From Actinomyces sp. oral taxon 897 (lineage in GTDB: Bacteria > Actinomycetota > Actinomycetes > Actinomycetales > Actinomycetaceae): a stretch of 64,000 nucleotides of DNA. Each line of letters starts with the position of its first letter. Position 1 is the first letter of the stretch. The stretch spans positions 744,001 through 808,000 of the forward strand of contig NZ_CP027236.1 of the NCBI RefSeq assembly GCF_002999235.1, read 5' to 3'. The notes beneath the pieces were generated by a model. That model was not told the origin of the DNA. It did no database searches and saw only the letters and a list, made by a program, of their open reading frames with translations. The translations under genes and the position numbers were made by a program. Positions 34,571 through 44,117 of this stretch are shown here, piece after piece.

Positions 34571-36031
34571 CTAGCCCAGGGAGTCCAGGACGATATTGAG
34601 GCCCTCGCCCATGGTGGGGTGGGTGATGACGGCGTCGCGCACCTGGCGCCAGGTCAGGCCGCCCAGCATGGCCATCTGCACGCTGGTGACCACCTCGCTG
34701 GCCTCGGGGCCGATGACGGCGGCGCCCAGGATCTTCTCGGACTCGGCGTCGACCACGACCTTGTAGAAGCCCTCGGTGCGTCCCAGGGTCCTGGCGCGCG
34801 GGACGGCGGCGGTGGGGGTCCTGGCCACGCGCACCTCGTGCCCGGCGGCGCGGGCCTGCGCCTCGGTGAGGCCCACGTGCCCCAGCTCGGGCGTGGTGAA
34901 GACGGCCCAGGGGACCAGGCGCCCGGAGGTGGAGGCCTCCTTGCCCGCCAGCAGGTCGCGCAGGATACGGAAGTCGTTCCAGGAGGCGTGGGTGAACTGC
35001 GGGCTCCCGGCCACGTCGCCTGCGGCGTAGACGCCCTCGGCGCTGGTGCGCAGGTGGTCGTCCACCTTGATAAAGCCGCGCCCGGTGGTCTCTACCCCGG
35101 CGGCCTCCAGGCCCAGGTTCGCGGTCACGGGGGTGCGTCCCAGGGCGACGAGCAGGTGGGAGCCGGTGGCCTCGCGACCGTCCTGGGCGGTCACGACGAC
35201 GCCGCCCGGGGCGGCGCCCACCCGCGTGGCGCGGGCCCCGGTGAGGACCGTGACGCCGAGGGCCTCCAGTCCGGCGGTGACCTCGGCGGCGACGTCGGCG
35301 TCCTCACGGTCCAGGACGTGCTCCCCGGCGTGCAGGAGCGTGACCGGCACGCCGAGCAGGCCCATGAGGGAGGCCATCTCCACGCCGATGACGCCGCCTC
35401 CCAGCACCACCAGGCGGCTGGGCAGCTCGGGCAGGGCCAGCAGGTCCTCACTGGTCCAGTAGGGCACGCCCTCCAGCCCCTCGATCGCGGGGACGGACGG
35501 CGTGGTGCCGGTGTTAATGAGCACCCTGGCCCCGCGCACGCGCCGGGTGGAGCCGTCGGTCAGCGTGATCTCCACGGTGCGCTCGGCGACGAAGCGGGCG
35601 GTGCCGCGCACGAAGTCCATGCCGGAGGCGGGGAACATCGTCTCGTGGGCGGCCACCATGGCGCCCACGACGCCCTCCTTGCGCGCCCGCAGGGCGGCCA
35701 GGTCGATGCGGGCCCGCTCCAGGGCGGCCGTCCCGCCGTCGGCCTCGGGCAGGGTGACGCCGTGGGTACCCGCACCCTGGACGTCGTGCAGGACGCGGGC
35801 GGCGGAGATGAGGGTCTTGGTGGGGATGCAGGCCACGTTAATGCAGGTCCCGCCGACCTTGTCGCGCTCGACCATGACGACCCTGTCCCCGGCCCTGGCG
35901 CGCAGCATCGCCAGGGACTTTCCCGCCTTGCCGCCGCCGACGACGAGCAGGTCGACATCCTCGGTCGTCTCGGCCGGCCCGGTCGGGACGGCGGGGTCGG
36001 GGGCTGCGGCGGGCGTGTCGACGTGAGTCAC
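34571..36031 (-). CDS. FAD-dependent pyridine nucleotide-disulfide oxidoreductase (MerA/RclA-like)
   Basis: A 486-residue class-I flavoprotein disulfide reductase. It has the FAD-binding LLVVGGGKAGKSLAMLRARAG, the redox-active disulfide in VGGTCINVACIPTKTLI (C-x4-C), the NAD(P)H-binding LVVLGGGVIGVEMASLM, the second FAD motif GVYAAGDVAGSPQFTHASWND, and a dimer-interface ending HPTMGEGLNIV with the catalytic His. The GTG at 36031 has AAGGAG upstream. Spacing of the disulfide excludes thioredoxin reductase. Lipoamide dehydrogenase is unlikely without neighbouring 2-oxoacid dehydrogenase genes. A role against metals or reactive chlorine/oxygen, as for MerA and RclA, is inferred. Confidence 0.88.
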   Translation of the reverse strand: MTHVDTPAAAPDPAVPTGPAETTEDVDLLVVGGGKAGKSLAMLRARAGDRVVMVERDKVGGTCINVACIPTKTLISAARVLHDVQGAGTHGVTLPEADGGTAALERARIDLAALRARKEGVVGAMVAAHETMFPASGMDFVRGTARFVAERTVEITLTDGSTRRVRGARVLINTGTTPSVPAIEGLEGVPYWTSEDLLALPELPSRLVVLGGGVIGVEMASLMGLLGVPVTLLHAGEHVLDREDADVAAEVTAGLEALGVTVLTGARATRVGAAPGGVVVTAQDGREATGSHLLVALGRTPVTANLGLEAAGVETTGRGFIKVDDHLRTSAEGVYAAGDVAGSPQFTHASWNDFRILRDLLAGKEASTSGRLVPWAVFTTPELGHVGLTEAQARAAGHEVRVARTPTAAVPRARTLGRTEGFYKVVVDAESEKILGAAVIGPEASEVVTSVQMAMLGGLTWRQVRDAVITHPTMGEGLNIVLDSLG

Positions 36032-37233
36032 AGCGGTTCTCCTTGCACTCGATTCTCGATAGGCGTGAACCATGAGATCGGGGCGTTTCATTCCCGACGG
36101 CGAGTGACGCCGGTCGCGCCGCGCCATGAGGGATCTCGCCGCCGTGTCACGGCCCCGAAGTCCCAGGATGCCGGGCTCCGGGCGCCTACCTTGCCCCTAT
36201 GAGCACTCCGCCCTCCTCGGCCCTTCCTCACGACGCCGACGCCGACGCCCCGGCCGATGCCGCCGACGCCGACGCCGCCGCCTCCCCCCTGACCCCCGCC
36301 GCCGAGCTGGCCCGCATCGCCACCTACCGGCCCGACCTGCACGCCGTCCTCGCCACGAACCCGTCGACGTACCCGGGCCTCGTGGACTGGCTGCGGCAGT
36401 CCGAGGACCCCGCGGTCCAGGCCGCGCTCGCGGCCCGCTTCGCACACCCCGGGGCGGCGCCGGCGCCCCCGCCGCCCCCGGTCGCCGTCTCGGCGCCCAG
36501 CTCCCCCGGCCACAGCCTCGGCGCCGGTCGCCGTCTCGGCGCCCAGCTCCCTACCGGCACTGCCGCCCGGGGCGGGCACGCCCGCCTCGGGGAGCTTCGC
36601 CGTCCCGGGCCCGCAAACCGCCGGATACCCCGCGGCGGCTGTGCAGCCGGCGCCCGCCGCCCCCGCGCCGCCGCGCCGCCGGGCCTCACGGCCCGTCATC
36701 ATCACCGTCGTCGTCCTCGTCATCAGCGGTGCGGTCGTGCTGGGACTGCACCTGCTGCGCGGGGACTCCGCGAACGGGCCCACCGCCCCCTCCAACAGCT
36801 GGGCGAAGGGCTCCCACAAGGCCTGGGACATGGATGTCGGCGAACGGTCGATGCTCATCGGCGATAAGGACCAGCTCGTCGTCGCCGATATGGACTCGGA
36901 TTACAAGATCACGACGGTGACCGCCTATGACGTCTCCGGCGACAAGCCCAAGAAGAAGTGGTCCACGGATCCCCGCACCGACTCCTTCTACCTGTCCTAC
37001 TGGGGCGACTACGTCGTCGCCGGAGACATTCTCATCAAGGCCGACACCGGCAAGACCACCGACGCCCCCTGGCATAATAACCCCACCATTGTCGGCGCCT
37101 ACGCATTCTCCTGCGACCGCAAGGACCGGTGCACCGGCTGGAGCGCCGCGAAACCGGACCAGAAACTGTGGGAGGCCACCGTCTCCGGCAGCTCCGACTT
37201 CCAGGGCATGCCCTCCGCGAGCAGATCCACCTA

Positions 37234-38401
37234 TGGCCGGAATTAAACAAAACGGTATTCTGGGGTGGCTTCTGCGGGGTTCCTGGTTGACGTCTTCGGA
37301 GTATCTCGTGCAGGATTGTCTCGTGCAGATCGACATGACGAACGAGGAGCGGGACATCCTCATCAGGTGGAAGAAGCGTTCGGACACCCACAAGCTGGTT
37401 CGGACGGGGGCGGAGGCGATTGTGTACGCCGCCCGTGGCGTCGGCCTGGACATTATCGCGGAGATGGTCGAGCGGACCGAGAAGACGGTACGCGAGTGGC
37501 TCTCGGAATGGCGGAGGTACAGGCTGGGATCCGTGGTGACCGGTCACGCCGGAAACGAGAACGCGGCGAAGCTCAGGAGGGCGCAGAAGGAGGAGCTGGA
37601 GGAGATTCTCAGTAAGCCACCATCGGAGTCGGGAGTCAGAGCAGAGTTCTGGGACGTCCCGGCTCTCAGGGACGTCGTGCAGATCAGGTTCGGCGCCTGG
37701 TACAGGTCGGACTCCTCCTGACCTGCTGCTCATGCGCTTCCTGGGCACGGGCCTCTGCTTCCCCGACCCGTTCGGGGGCGCCGCGACGAGGAGGCCATCA
37801 CCAGGCGGATGACCGGGACCCGGCACCAGGTCAACGACCTGCTCCAGGAGGGCTGGGAGGTCTACACCGTCGACGAGGTCCGCGCCCGCCACGAGGCCGA
37901 GACAAGGCGCATGTGGCTCCCCAGAGGAAGGAGGACAAAACTGTACGTGGACCGTGAGAAGGCGAGCCAGTCGTTCTTCGGGGCACCGGGCCTGACGACC
38001 AGGAAAATGAGGATCTACCCCGTCGAGGGAAACCAGAACACCGAGCAGACCATCCTCATGACGGGGCCGCCTCCAACGAGAGACCGACGAGGGAAAGAAG
38101 ATCGCCGTCGTCCTGGACAACGCCAGGTTCCACCACGCCAGGGCCCTGACCGACCTCTACGCCCCCGGCCAGGCCCCGGACGCATAACACCCATCTACCT
38201 TCCCCCCTACGCCCCCGACCTTGGGTCCCACGGAACACGTACGGGACGCCGCCAAGAACCAGCACCGCCAACCTCCAACGCGACACCCCGGAGAAAACCT
38301 TCACGGCCTTCACCACCTACATCACCAACCGCACCTTCGACTACGACCTCGAGCACCTCCCAGTCACACCACCACACACCGATCTTGTTTAATTCCAGCC
38401 A
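37234..38401 (+). mobile_element. IS630-type insertion sequence, 1168 bp
   Basis: Terminal inverted repeats of about 22 bases, imperfect: the left end reads tggccggaattaaacaa and the right end, complemented, tggctggaattaaacaa. The element is flanked by TA on both sides (37232-37233 and 38402-38403), the target duplication typical of the IS630/Tc1-mariner group. The stop codon of the transposase relic lies in the right terminal repeat. The host gene reads through perfectly when the element and one TA are removed. Confidence 0.92.
37335..38392 (+). pseudogene. IS630-family transposase, multiply frameshifted
   Basis: The first part reads MTNEERDILIRWKKRSDTHK with a helix-turn-helix (DIIAEMVERTEKTVREWLSEW) up to RFGAWYRSDSS, then a stop at 37721. 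The rest of the protein is found only by changing frame: LLMRFLG, then VNDLLQEGWEVYTVDEVRARHEAETRRMWLPRG (first catalytic Asp in VDE), KIAVVLDNARFHHARAL (second Asp), ITPIYLPPYAPD, PTEHV (catalytic Glu), and TFTAFTTYITNRTFDYDLEHLPV to the stop. At least four to five frame changes are needed, so it is inactive. It is an old insertion despite its well-kept ends. Confidence 0.85.
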
Positions 38402-39182
38402 TACCAGGGGGACGGCAAGTTCATTACGCAGGCCTCCGAGAGCAGTTGGATCAACGTGGTCACCGGCGACGTCTACGACTTCGATACGACCAGTTCGGAT
38501 TTCGTCTTCGCCCTGGCCGACGGCTGGTGCAAGTACAACTACATAAAGGAGCGGTTCACGATCCTATCCCCCACCGGCGAGGAGCGCGAGAGCTTCGACG
38601 GGGAGTACCCCGAGAACGTTTACGCCGCGCCCACCCTCGACCACCCTCTCATGAGCGCGGCCGAATTCAAATCCTTCATCCAGGACGAGGACGTCAGCTG
38701 GGCGAAGATCAAGATCACCACCACCAGGAACTCGAGCAGCAGCTGCCCGACCAAGCTCACGATCGGCAAGTCGACTTTCAAACCGGCCAACGAGTCGGGA
38801 GAATGCTACGAACCGGACGGCGTCGTTCTGTACTCCCCGTCCTCGGACGGGTCGGTGCTCATGCGAGTGTCCACCGATCCGACGAGCACGTCCACGGGCA
38901 TGTGGCTCAGCGGCGCGTGGACCGTCAAGGACGGTGAGACCATCGACTTCCCCGGCAACAGCTTCGACGAGGGAACCGTCTTCTACCTCGTCAATCCCGA
39001 ACTCATCGTGGCCCGTGACACGAGCGGAGAGCTCACCGCCTACCGCCCCGGCAAGAAGTAGGCCGGGCGGGGCGAGCCGCGCCCCCGGTCGCACCTCCGC
39101 GGCCGGGCGGCGGGGCAGAAGTACAAGAAATTGTGTACTCGCGGGCGCCGGGCGGGGGCGCGCGTCCCCATACCATGTGGGC

Positions 39183-40886
39183 ATGACCGCCTCCCCATCG
39201 TCCCCAGCCGACCCGCCGGGCCCGTCGTCCCAGCCGTCCCCAACCAACTCGGGTGCGGCCGGGTCCGACGCCGACGCGGACCGCCTGGCCGCCTCCTCCC
39301 CCTCCACCCCGGCCGCCGAGCTGGCCCGCATCGCCGCCTCCCGACCCGACCTGCACCCCGCCCTGGCCACCAACCCCGCCACCTACCCCGACCTCGTCGA
39401 CTGGCTGCGCACCTCCCCCGACCCCGCCGTCCAAACCGCCCTCACCCAGCGCACGGCCGCGCCCGCCCAACCAGAACCGACGCAAGCGGCACCGGCACAG
39501 GCGAAAGCACCCGCCAAAACGACAGACGCCCCCACGAACCCGTCAACGTCCACCGCGCCCGCACCGACCGCCAAGACGAAGCGAAAGACCAGGCTCCCGC
39601 GCCCCGCCGTCATCGCCGTCGTACTCGTGACCGTCCTCGTTCTAAGCAGCGCGGCCTGGGCCGGGATCCGCTTCTTGGGAGCGGGGAGCTCGCCTGTGTC
39701 CGGACCGGCCGAGAACGCGTCGAAGACCCCCTCGGCCGGCCCGACCACGAATGTGGCCGTGCCCGACGCCGCCTGGGCCGACGGCGCCCACGAGGCGTGG
39801 AGCCTCGACGCCGGGGAGAAGGAGAGGACCTCGATCACCGTCGTCGACGATCAACTCTTCGTCACCACATACACTCCGGAATCCACTCCCGCCTCGATGA
39901 TCGCCTACTCCATCTCCGGCGCCGAGCCGGAGAAGCAGTGGGAGACCCAGATGCGCGACATGGAAGGATATCAGCGCGGCGTCTGGGGCGATTATCTTAT
40001 CGTCGGCGGCGAACTCATCAGTCGCTCGGACGGCCAGAACACGCGTGCGCCGTGGTCCGATCCCGACGTCCTCATCGTCATCAATGACACGGCGATCGCC
40101 TGCCGCAAGTCGAACGCCTGCGAGGCCTGGAGGTCCTCCGACCCCGCCTCCCGGGTGTGGAGCATCACCGCCGAGGGCTGGCAGGCGCTCCTCGGCATCG
40201 ACGGAATGAGATTCGACTCGCGCACGAACGTCCATGCCGGGGAGCGCACCATTATCGCCCTGTCCCCGAAGACGCTCGTGGACGTCGACACCGGGGAGAC
40301 CTTCGACCTGAGTTCGGACGATTACACCTCCGTGACCGCCACCACCGATGGCTGGGTCGCTTACAACGGCAGTGAATACACGATCCTGTCCCCCACGGGC
40401 GAGAAGAAAGACACTTTCCGAGCCGGAAGCGGGTGGGATCCGGATAAACAGTTCGGGGCGACGCCGTCGCAGGAGTGGCCCTCCAGCGAGCAGTACCGCG
40501 GGCACGTCGAAGAGGGGGACCTCTCCTGGGCCGAGGCTTCCGTGAGCTACACCGGCCTGGGAAAGGACGGGTGCGACGTCAGCATCAGCTTCGACGGGAC
40601 CACGATTGAGAGCAGGATCGAGTCGACGGGCACCAATTGCATGACATATCCCTCCGTCTACTCCCCCTCCGAGGGCGGGGAAGTCATGATGGCCCTGCTG
40701 GACTCGCCGTTCTCCCCCGAGTCCGCCCGTATTATGAAGGCCTGGACGCTCGCCGACCAGCGAGAAATCACCTTCCCCGGATCGAATACGGAGAAGAGCA
40801 TCTTCTACCTCGCCAACCCCTCCCTCATAATCGCGTTGGACTACCAGAGCGGGCGGGTCACGGCGTACGCGCCGGGGAAGGGATGA
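39183..40886 (+). CDS. LRV-domain membrane protein with extracellular propeller-like domain
   Basis: A 567-residue single-pass protein. Residues about 43-90 form a leucine-rich-repeat-variant-like domain (TPAAELARIAASRPDLHPALATNPATYPDLVDWLRTSPDPAVQTAL), predicted cytoplasmic. A Pro/Ala/Thr linker and basic KTKRKTR segment precede the membrane helix (141-163). The outer domain has repeated short strands (MIAYSISGAEPEKQWET, YLIVGGELISRSDGQN, LIVINDTAIACRKSNACEAW, ITAEGWQALLGIDG) resembling PQQ-like beta-propeller blades. TACCAT lies 6 bases before the ATG. Function is unknown; the architecture suggests an envelope sensor or anchor. It is a tandem paralogue of the broken copy upstream. Confidence 0.85.
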   Translation: MTASPSSPADPPGPSSQPSPTNSGAAGSDADADRLAASSPSTPAAELARIAASRPDLHPALATNPATYPDLVDWLRTSPDPAVQTALTQRTAAPAQPEPTQAAPAQAKAPAKTTDAPTNPSTSTAPAPTAKTKRKTRLPRPAVIAVVLVTVLVLSSAAWAGIRFLGAGSSPVSGPAENASKTPSAGPTTNVAVPDAAWADGAHEAWSLDAGEKERTSITVVDDQLFVTTYTPESTPASMIAYSISGAEPEKQWETQMRDMEGYQRGVWGDYLIVGGELISRSDGQNTRAPWSDPDVLIVINDTAIACRKSNACEAWRSSDPASRVWSITAEGWQALLGIDGMRFDSRTNVHAGERTIIALSPKTLVDVDTGETFDLSSDDYTSVTATTDGWVAYNGSEYTILSPTGEKKDTFRAGSGWDPDKQFGATPSQEWPSSEQYRGHVEEGDLSWAEASVSYTGLGKDGCDVSISFDGTTIESRIESTGTNCMTYPSVYSPSEGGEVMMALLDSPFSPESARIMKAWTLADQREITFPGSNTEKSIFYLANPSLIIALDYQSGRVTAYAPGKG

Positions 40887-40908
40887 CTGACCGCGGCCGA
40901 CCCGGCCC

Positions 40909-43602
40909 TCAGGCCGACTCGCCGCGCGCCAGACCCCGCAGGACGTACTGGAGAATGCCGCCGTTGCGGAAGTAGTCGGCCTCGCCGGGGGTGTCGATGC
41001 GCACGGTCGCGTCGAAGGAGACGACCGACCCGTCGGCCTTCGCCGCCTCCACCTTCACAGTCCGGGGCGTGACGCCGTCGTTGAGTGCCGTCAGCCCCGT
41101 GACGGTGAAGGTCTCGGTGCCCTCCAGGCCCAGGCTCGCGGCCGACTCACCGGCCGGGAACTGGAGGGGGACCACGCCCATGCCAATGAGGTTGGAGCGG
41201 TGGATGCGCTCGAAGGACTCGGCGATGACCGCCTTGACCCCCAGCAGCGCGGTGCCCTTGGCCGCCCAGTCACGTGAGGAGCCGGACCCGTACTCCTTGC
41301 CGCCCAGCACCACCAGGGGGACGCCCGCGGCCTGGTAGGCCTGGGAGGCGTCGAAGATGGACTCCTGCTCACCGGTGAGGAAGTTGCGGGTGTACCCGCC
41401 CTCCACGCCGTCAAGCAGCAGGTTGCGCAGCCTGATGTTGGCGAAGGTGCCGCGGATCATGACCTCGTGGTTGCCGCGGCGCGAGCCGTAGGAGTTGAAG
41501 TCGCGGCGGGCCACCCCGTGGGCGGCCAGGTAGCGGCCCGCCGGGGAGTCGGCCTTGATGGCGCCAGCCGGGGAGATGTGGTCGGTGGTCACCGAGTCGC
41601 CCAGGAGCGCCAGGACGCGGGCTCCGGCGATGTCGCCCACCGGGGCCGGCTCCATGGTCATCCCCTCGAAGAAGGGGGCCTTGCGCACGTAGGTGGACGC
41701 CTCGTCCCAGGCGAAGGTCCGCCCCGCCGGGGTGGGCAGGCCGCGCCACCGCTCGTCGCCGGCGAAGACGTCGGCGTAGTCGCGGGTGTACATCTGGCGG
41801 TCGATGGTGGCGTCGATGGTGGCCTGGACCTCGGCGGGGTCGGGCCAGATGTCGGCCAGGAAGACGTCACGGCCCTGCGTATCGCGCCCCAGGGGCTGGG
41901 TGGCGAAGTCGAAGTCCATGGTCCCGGCCAGGGCGTAGGCGATGACCAGCGGCGGGGAGGCCAGGTAGTTCATCTTGACGTCGGGGTTGATACGCCCCTC
42001 GAAGTTGCGGTTGCCGCTGAGCACCGAGACCACCGCCAGGTCGGCGTCGGCCACGGCCGCGCTGACCTCGGCGGGCAGCGGCCCGGAGTTGCCGATGCAC
42101 GTGGCGCAGCCGTAGCCCACCACGTTGAAGCCCAGCGCGTCCAGGGCCGGCCACAGCCCGGCCTTGGCGTAGTAGTCGGTGACCACCTGGCTGCCCGGCG
42201 CCGTGGAGGTCTTGACCCACGGCTTGCTCCTCAGCCCCCGGGCCACCGCGTTGCGGGCCAGCAGGCCGGCGGCCACCATGACCGACGGGTTGGAGGTGTT
42301 GGTGCACGAGGTGATGGAGGCGATGGCCACGTGCCCGTGGTCGAGCTCGGTGACCGTGCCGTCGGCCAGGGTCACCGGGGTGGGCCGGTGGGGCTGGGCG
42401 GCGTAGGCGGGCAGGGTCGCCTCGAAGGACTCCTTGGAGCGGGAGAGCTCAATACGGTCCTGGGGGCGCTTGGGCCCGGCGATGGAGGGCACCACGGTGG
42501 ACAGGTCCAGCTCCAGGTACTCGGAGTAGACCGGCTCGCGCCCCGGGTCGTGCCACATGCCCTGCGCCCTGGTGTAGGCCTCCACCAGCGCCACCTGCGC
42601 CTCGTCCCGGCCGGTCAGGCGCAGGTAGTCCAGGGTGACCTCGTCAATGGGGAAGATCGCGGCGGTGGAGCCGAACTCGGGGCTCATATTGCCGATGGTG
42701 GCCCGGTTGGCCAGCGGCACGGCGGCCACGCCCGCCCCGTAGAACTCCACGAACTTGCCCACCACCCCGTGGGCGCGCAGCATCTGGGTGATGGTGAGCA
42801 CGACGTCGGTGGCGGTGGCCCCGGCCGGGATGGAGCCGGTGAGCTTGAAGCCGACCACCCGCGGGATGAGCATGGACACGCTCTGCCCCAGCATGGCGGC
42901 CTCGGCCTCAATGCCCCCCACGCCCCAGCCCAGCACGCCCAGGCCGTTGACCATGGTGGTGTGGGAGTCGGTCCCCACGCAGGTGTCCGGGTAGGCCTGG
43001 ACCGTGCGCGCCCCGTCGGGCCCGACCACCTGCCTGGTGAACACGGTACGGGCCAGGTACTCGATATTGACCTGGTGGACGATGCCGGTGCCCGGGGGGA
43101 CCACCCGGAAGTTGTCCAGCGCCCCCTGCCCCCAGCGCAGGAACTGGTAGCGCTCGGCGTTGCGCTCGTACTCACGCTCCTTGTTGGTCTCCAGGGAGGA
43201 GGACAGGCCGAAGGAGTCGATCTGCACGGAGTGGTCGATCACCATCTCAGCGGGCGCCAGGGGGTTGATGACCGCGGGGTCGCCGCCCAGGTCCGCCACG
43301 GCCTCGCGCATGGTGGCCAGGTCCACGATGCAGGGCACGCCGGTGAAGTCCTGCATAATCACGCGGGCAGGGGTGAACTGGATCTCGGTGTCCGGCTCGG
43401 CGGCGGGATCCCATGTGGCCAGGGCGCGCACGTGGTCGGCGGTGACGTTGGCCCCGTCCTCGGTGCGCAGCAGGTTCTCGGCCAGGACCTTGAGGCAGTA
43501 GGGCAGGCGCCCCAGGCCGGGGACGGCCTCCAGGCGGAAGATCTCGTAGTCCGTACCGGCTACGCTCAGGGTGCTGCGGGAGGCGAAGGTATCCAGGCTC
43601 AC
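40909..43602 (-). CDS. acnA: aconitate hydratase A
   Basis: An 897-residue 4Fe-4S enzyme that isomerises citrate and isocitrate. It matches the AcnA/IRP1 class throughout: [64 protein letters not shown], the cluster ligands in [11 protein letters not shown] and [11 protein letters not shown], and the swivel domain [16 protein letters not shown] through [23 protein letters not shown] and [13 protein letters not shown]. The GTG at 43602 follows an AGGAG site and starts the conserved [12 protein letters not shown]; the upstream in-frame extension is unsupported. No other TCA-cycle gene is nearby, so it may serve glutamate synthesis. Confidence 0.95.
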   Translation of the reverse strand: MSLDTFASRSTLSVAGTDYEIFRLEAVPGLGRLPYCLKVLAENLLRTEDGANVTADHVRALATWDPAAEPDTEIQFTPARVIMQDFTGVPCIVDLATMREAVADLGGDPAVINPLAPAEMVIDHSVQIDSFGLSSSLETNKEREYERNAERYQFLRWGQGALDNFRVVPPGTGIVHQVNIEYLARTVFTRQVVGPDGARTVQAYPDTCVGTDSHTTMVNGLGVLGWGVGGIEAEAAMLGQSVSMLIPRVVGFKLTGSIPAGATATDVVLTITQMLRAHGVVGKFVEFYGAGVAAVPLANRATIGNMSPEFGSTAAIFPIDEVTLDYLRLTGRDEAQVALVEAYTRAQGMWHDPGREPVYSEYLELDLSTVVPSIAGPKRPQDRIELSRSKESFEATLPAYAAQPHRPTPVTLADGTVTELDHGHVAIASITSCTNTSNPSVMVAAGLLARNAVARGLRSKPWVKTSTAPGSQVVTDYYAKAGLWPALDALGFNVVGYGCATCIGNSGPLPAEVSAAVADADLAVVSVLSGNRNFEGRINPDVKMNYLASPPLVIAYALAGTMDFDFATQPLGRDTQGRDVFLADIWPDPAEVQATIDATIDRQMYTRDYADVFAGDERWRGLPTPAGRTFAWDEASTYVRKAPFFEGMTMEPAPVGDIAGARVLALLGDSVTTDHISPAGAIKADSPAGRYLAAHGVARRDFNSYGSRRGNHEVMIRGTFANIRLRNLLLDGVEGGYTRNFLTGEQESIFDASQAYQAAGVPLVVLGGKEYGSGSSRDWAAKGTALLGVKAVIAESFERIHRSNLIGMGVVPLQFPAGESAASLGLEGTETFTVTGLTALNDGVTPRTVKVEAAKADGSVVSFDATVRIDTPGEADYFRNGGILQYVLRGLARGESA

Positions 43603-44117
43603 CGGTCTGACTCCTGTTCTGGCAAGGGGATCCTGCTGGCTCAGCAGGCGAGGAACCCCGTCACCATAGCCGACGCCCTGTGACACGGCGTCAACACGGC
43701 GTCACGCGGCTCGCTTTACGCAAGCCCGTCCGCGTGCATTCAGCGGGCGGGCCGCAGCCAGCGAGCAGCACCTGGGCGGCTACGAGCTCCCACCCTGGCA
43801 CCGCTGGCTCCGCGCGTCGCAGCCCACATCGGCCACGGCGGGCACCCCTCGTCCCTCCAGACCCTGTCGAGCACGACGATCGTCTCGGCGCGTACGCCGC
43901 TGTCCTGCTCTGCCTCTACCGGCTGTCCGTGGCCCGCAGCGCACGGGTTGCCCGGGGCACCACTGTCGAGCACGATGGACACCTCGACATCGCTCGCCAC
44001 CGATTCAACGGTAAGGACGAGGACTGAATCGATCTACATCGGTGATGGTATCCGCGTCCTGGACCCCATACCCGAGAGATCCCGCCGCCTGGTACGTGCG
44101 CTGGGGGAGTGATTATA
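43603..44117. other. gene-less junction between aconitase and the low-GC island
   Basis: GC content falls across this stretch towards the island. A rightward open frame ending at 44027 reads LGAYAAVLLCLYRLSVARSARVARG in its last third and could be the remnant of a gene, but I do not recognise it and no start is supported. No tRNA, integrase or attachment repeat was seen. Confidence 0.4.

Larger units (their letters stand above)
36199..39061 (+). pseudogene. LRV-domain / transmembrane / propeller-like surface protein, frameshifted and split by an IS
   Basis: Paralogue of the intact gene at 39183-40886. The N-terminal part in one frame carries the LRV-like domain (TPAAELARIATYRPDLHAVLATNP, LVDWLRQSEDPAVQAAL). 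At a C5 tract (36503-36507) inside a proline-rich linker the frame shifts: removing one C joins it to the frame that encodes the membrane helix (VIITVVVLVISGAVVLGLHLL) and extracellular domain. That frame is then cut at a TA (37232-37233) by an inserted element. It resumes after 38402 as TYQGDGKFITQASESSWINVV and continues to the stop at 39061. Excising the element restores the frame exactly. A TACCTT box 6 bases before the ATG matches the leaderless pattern of the paralogue. Confidence 0.9.

Noticed and set aside
41467..43683. 738-codon plus-strand frame opposite aconitase
   Set aside because: Low-complexity antisense shadow of a fully conserved acnA.
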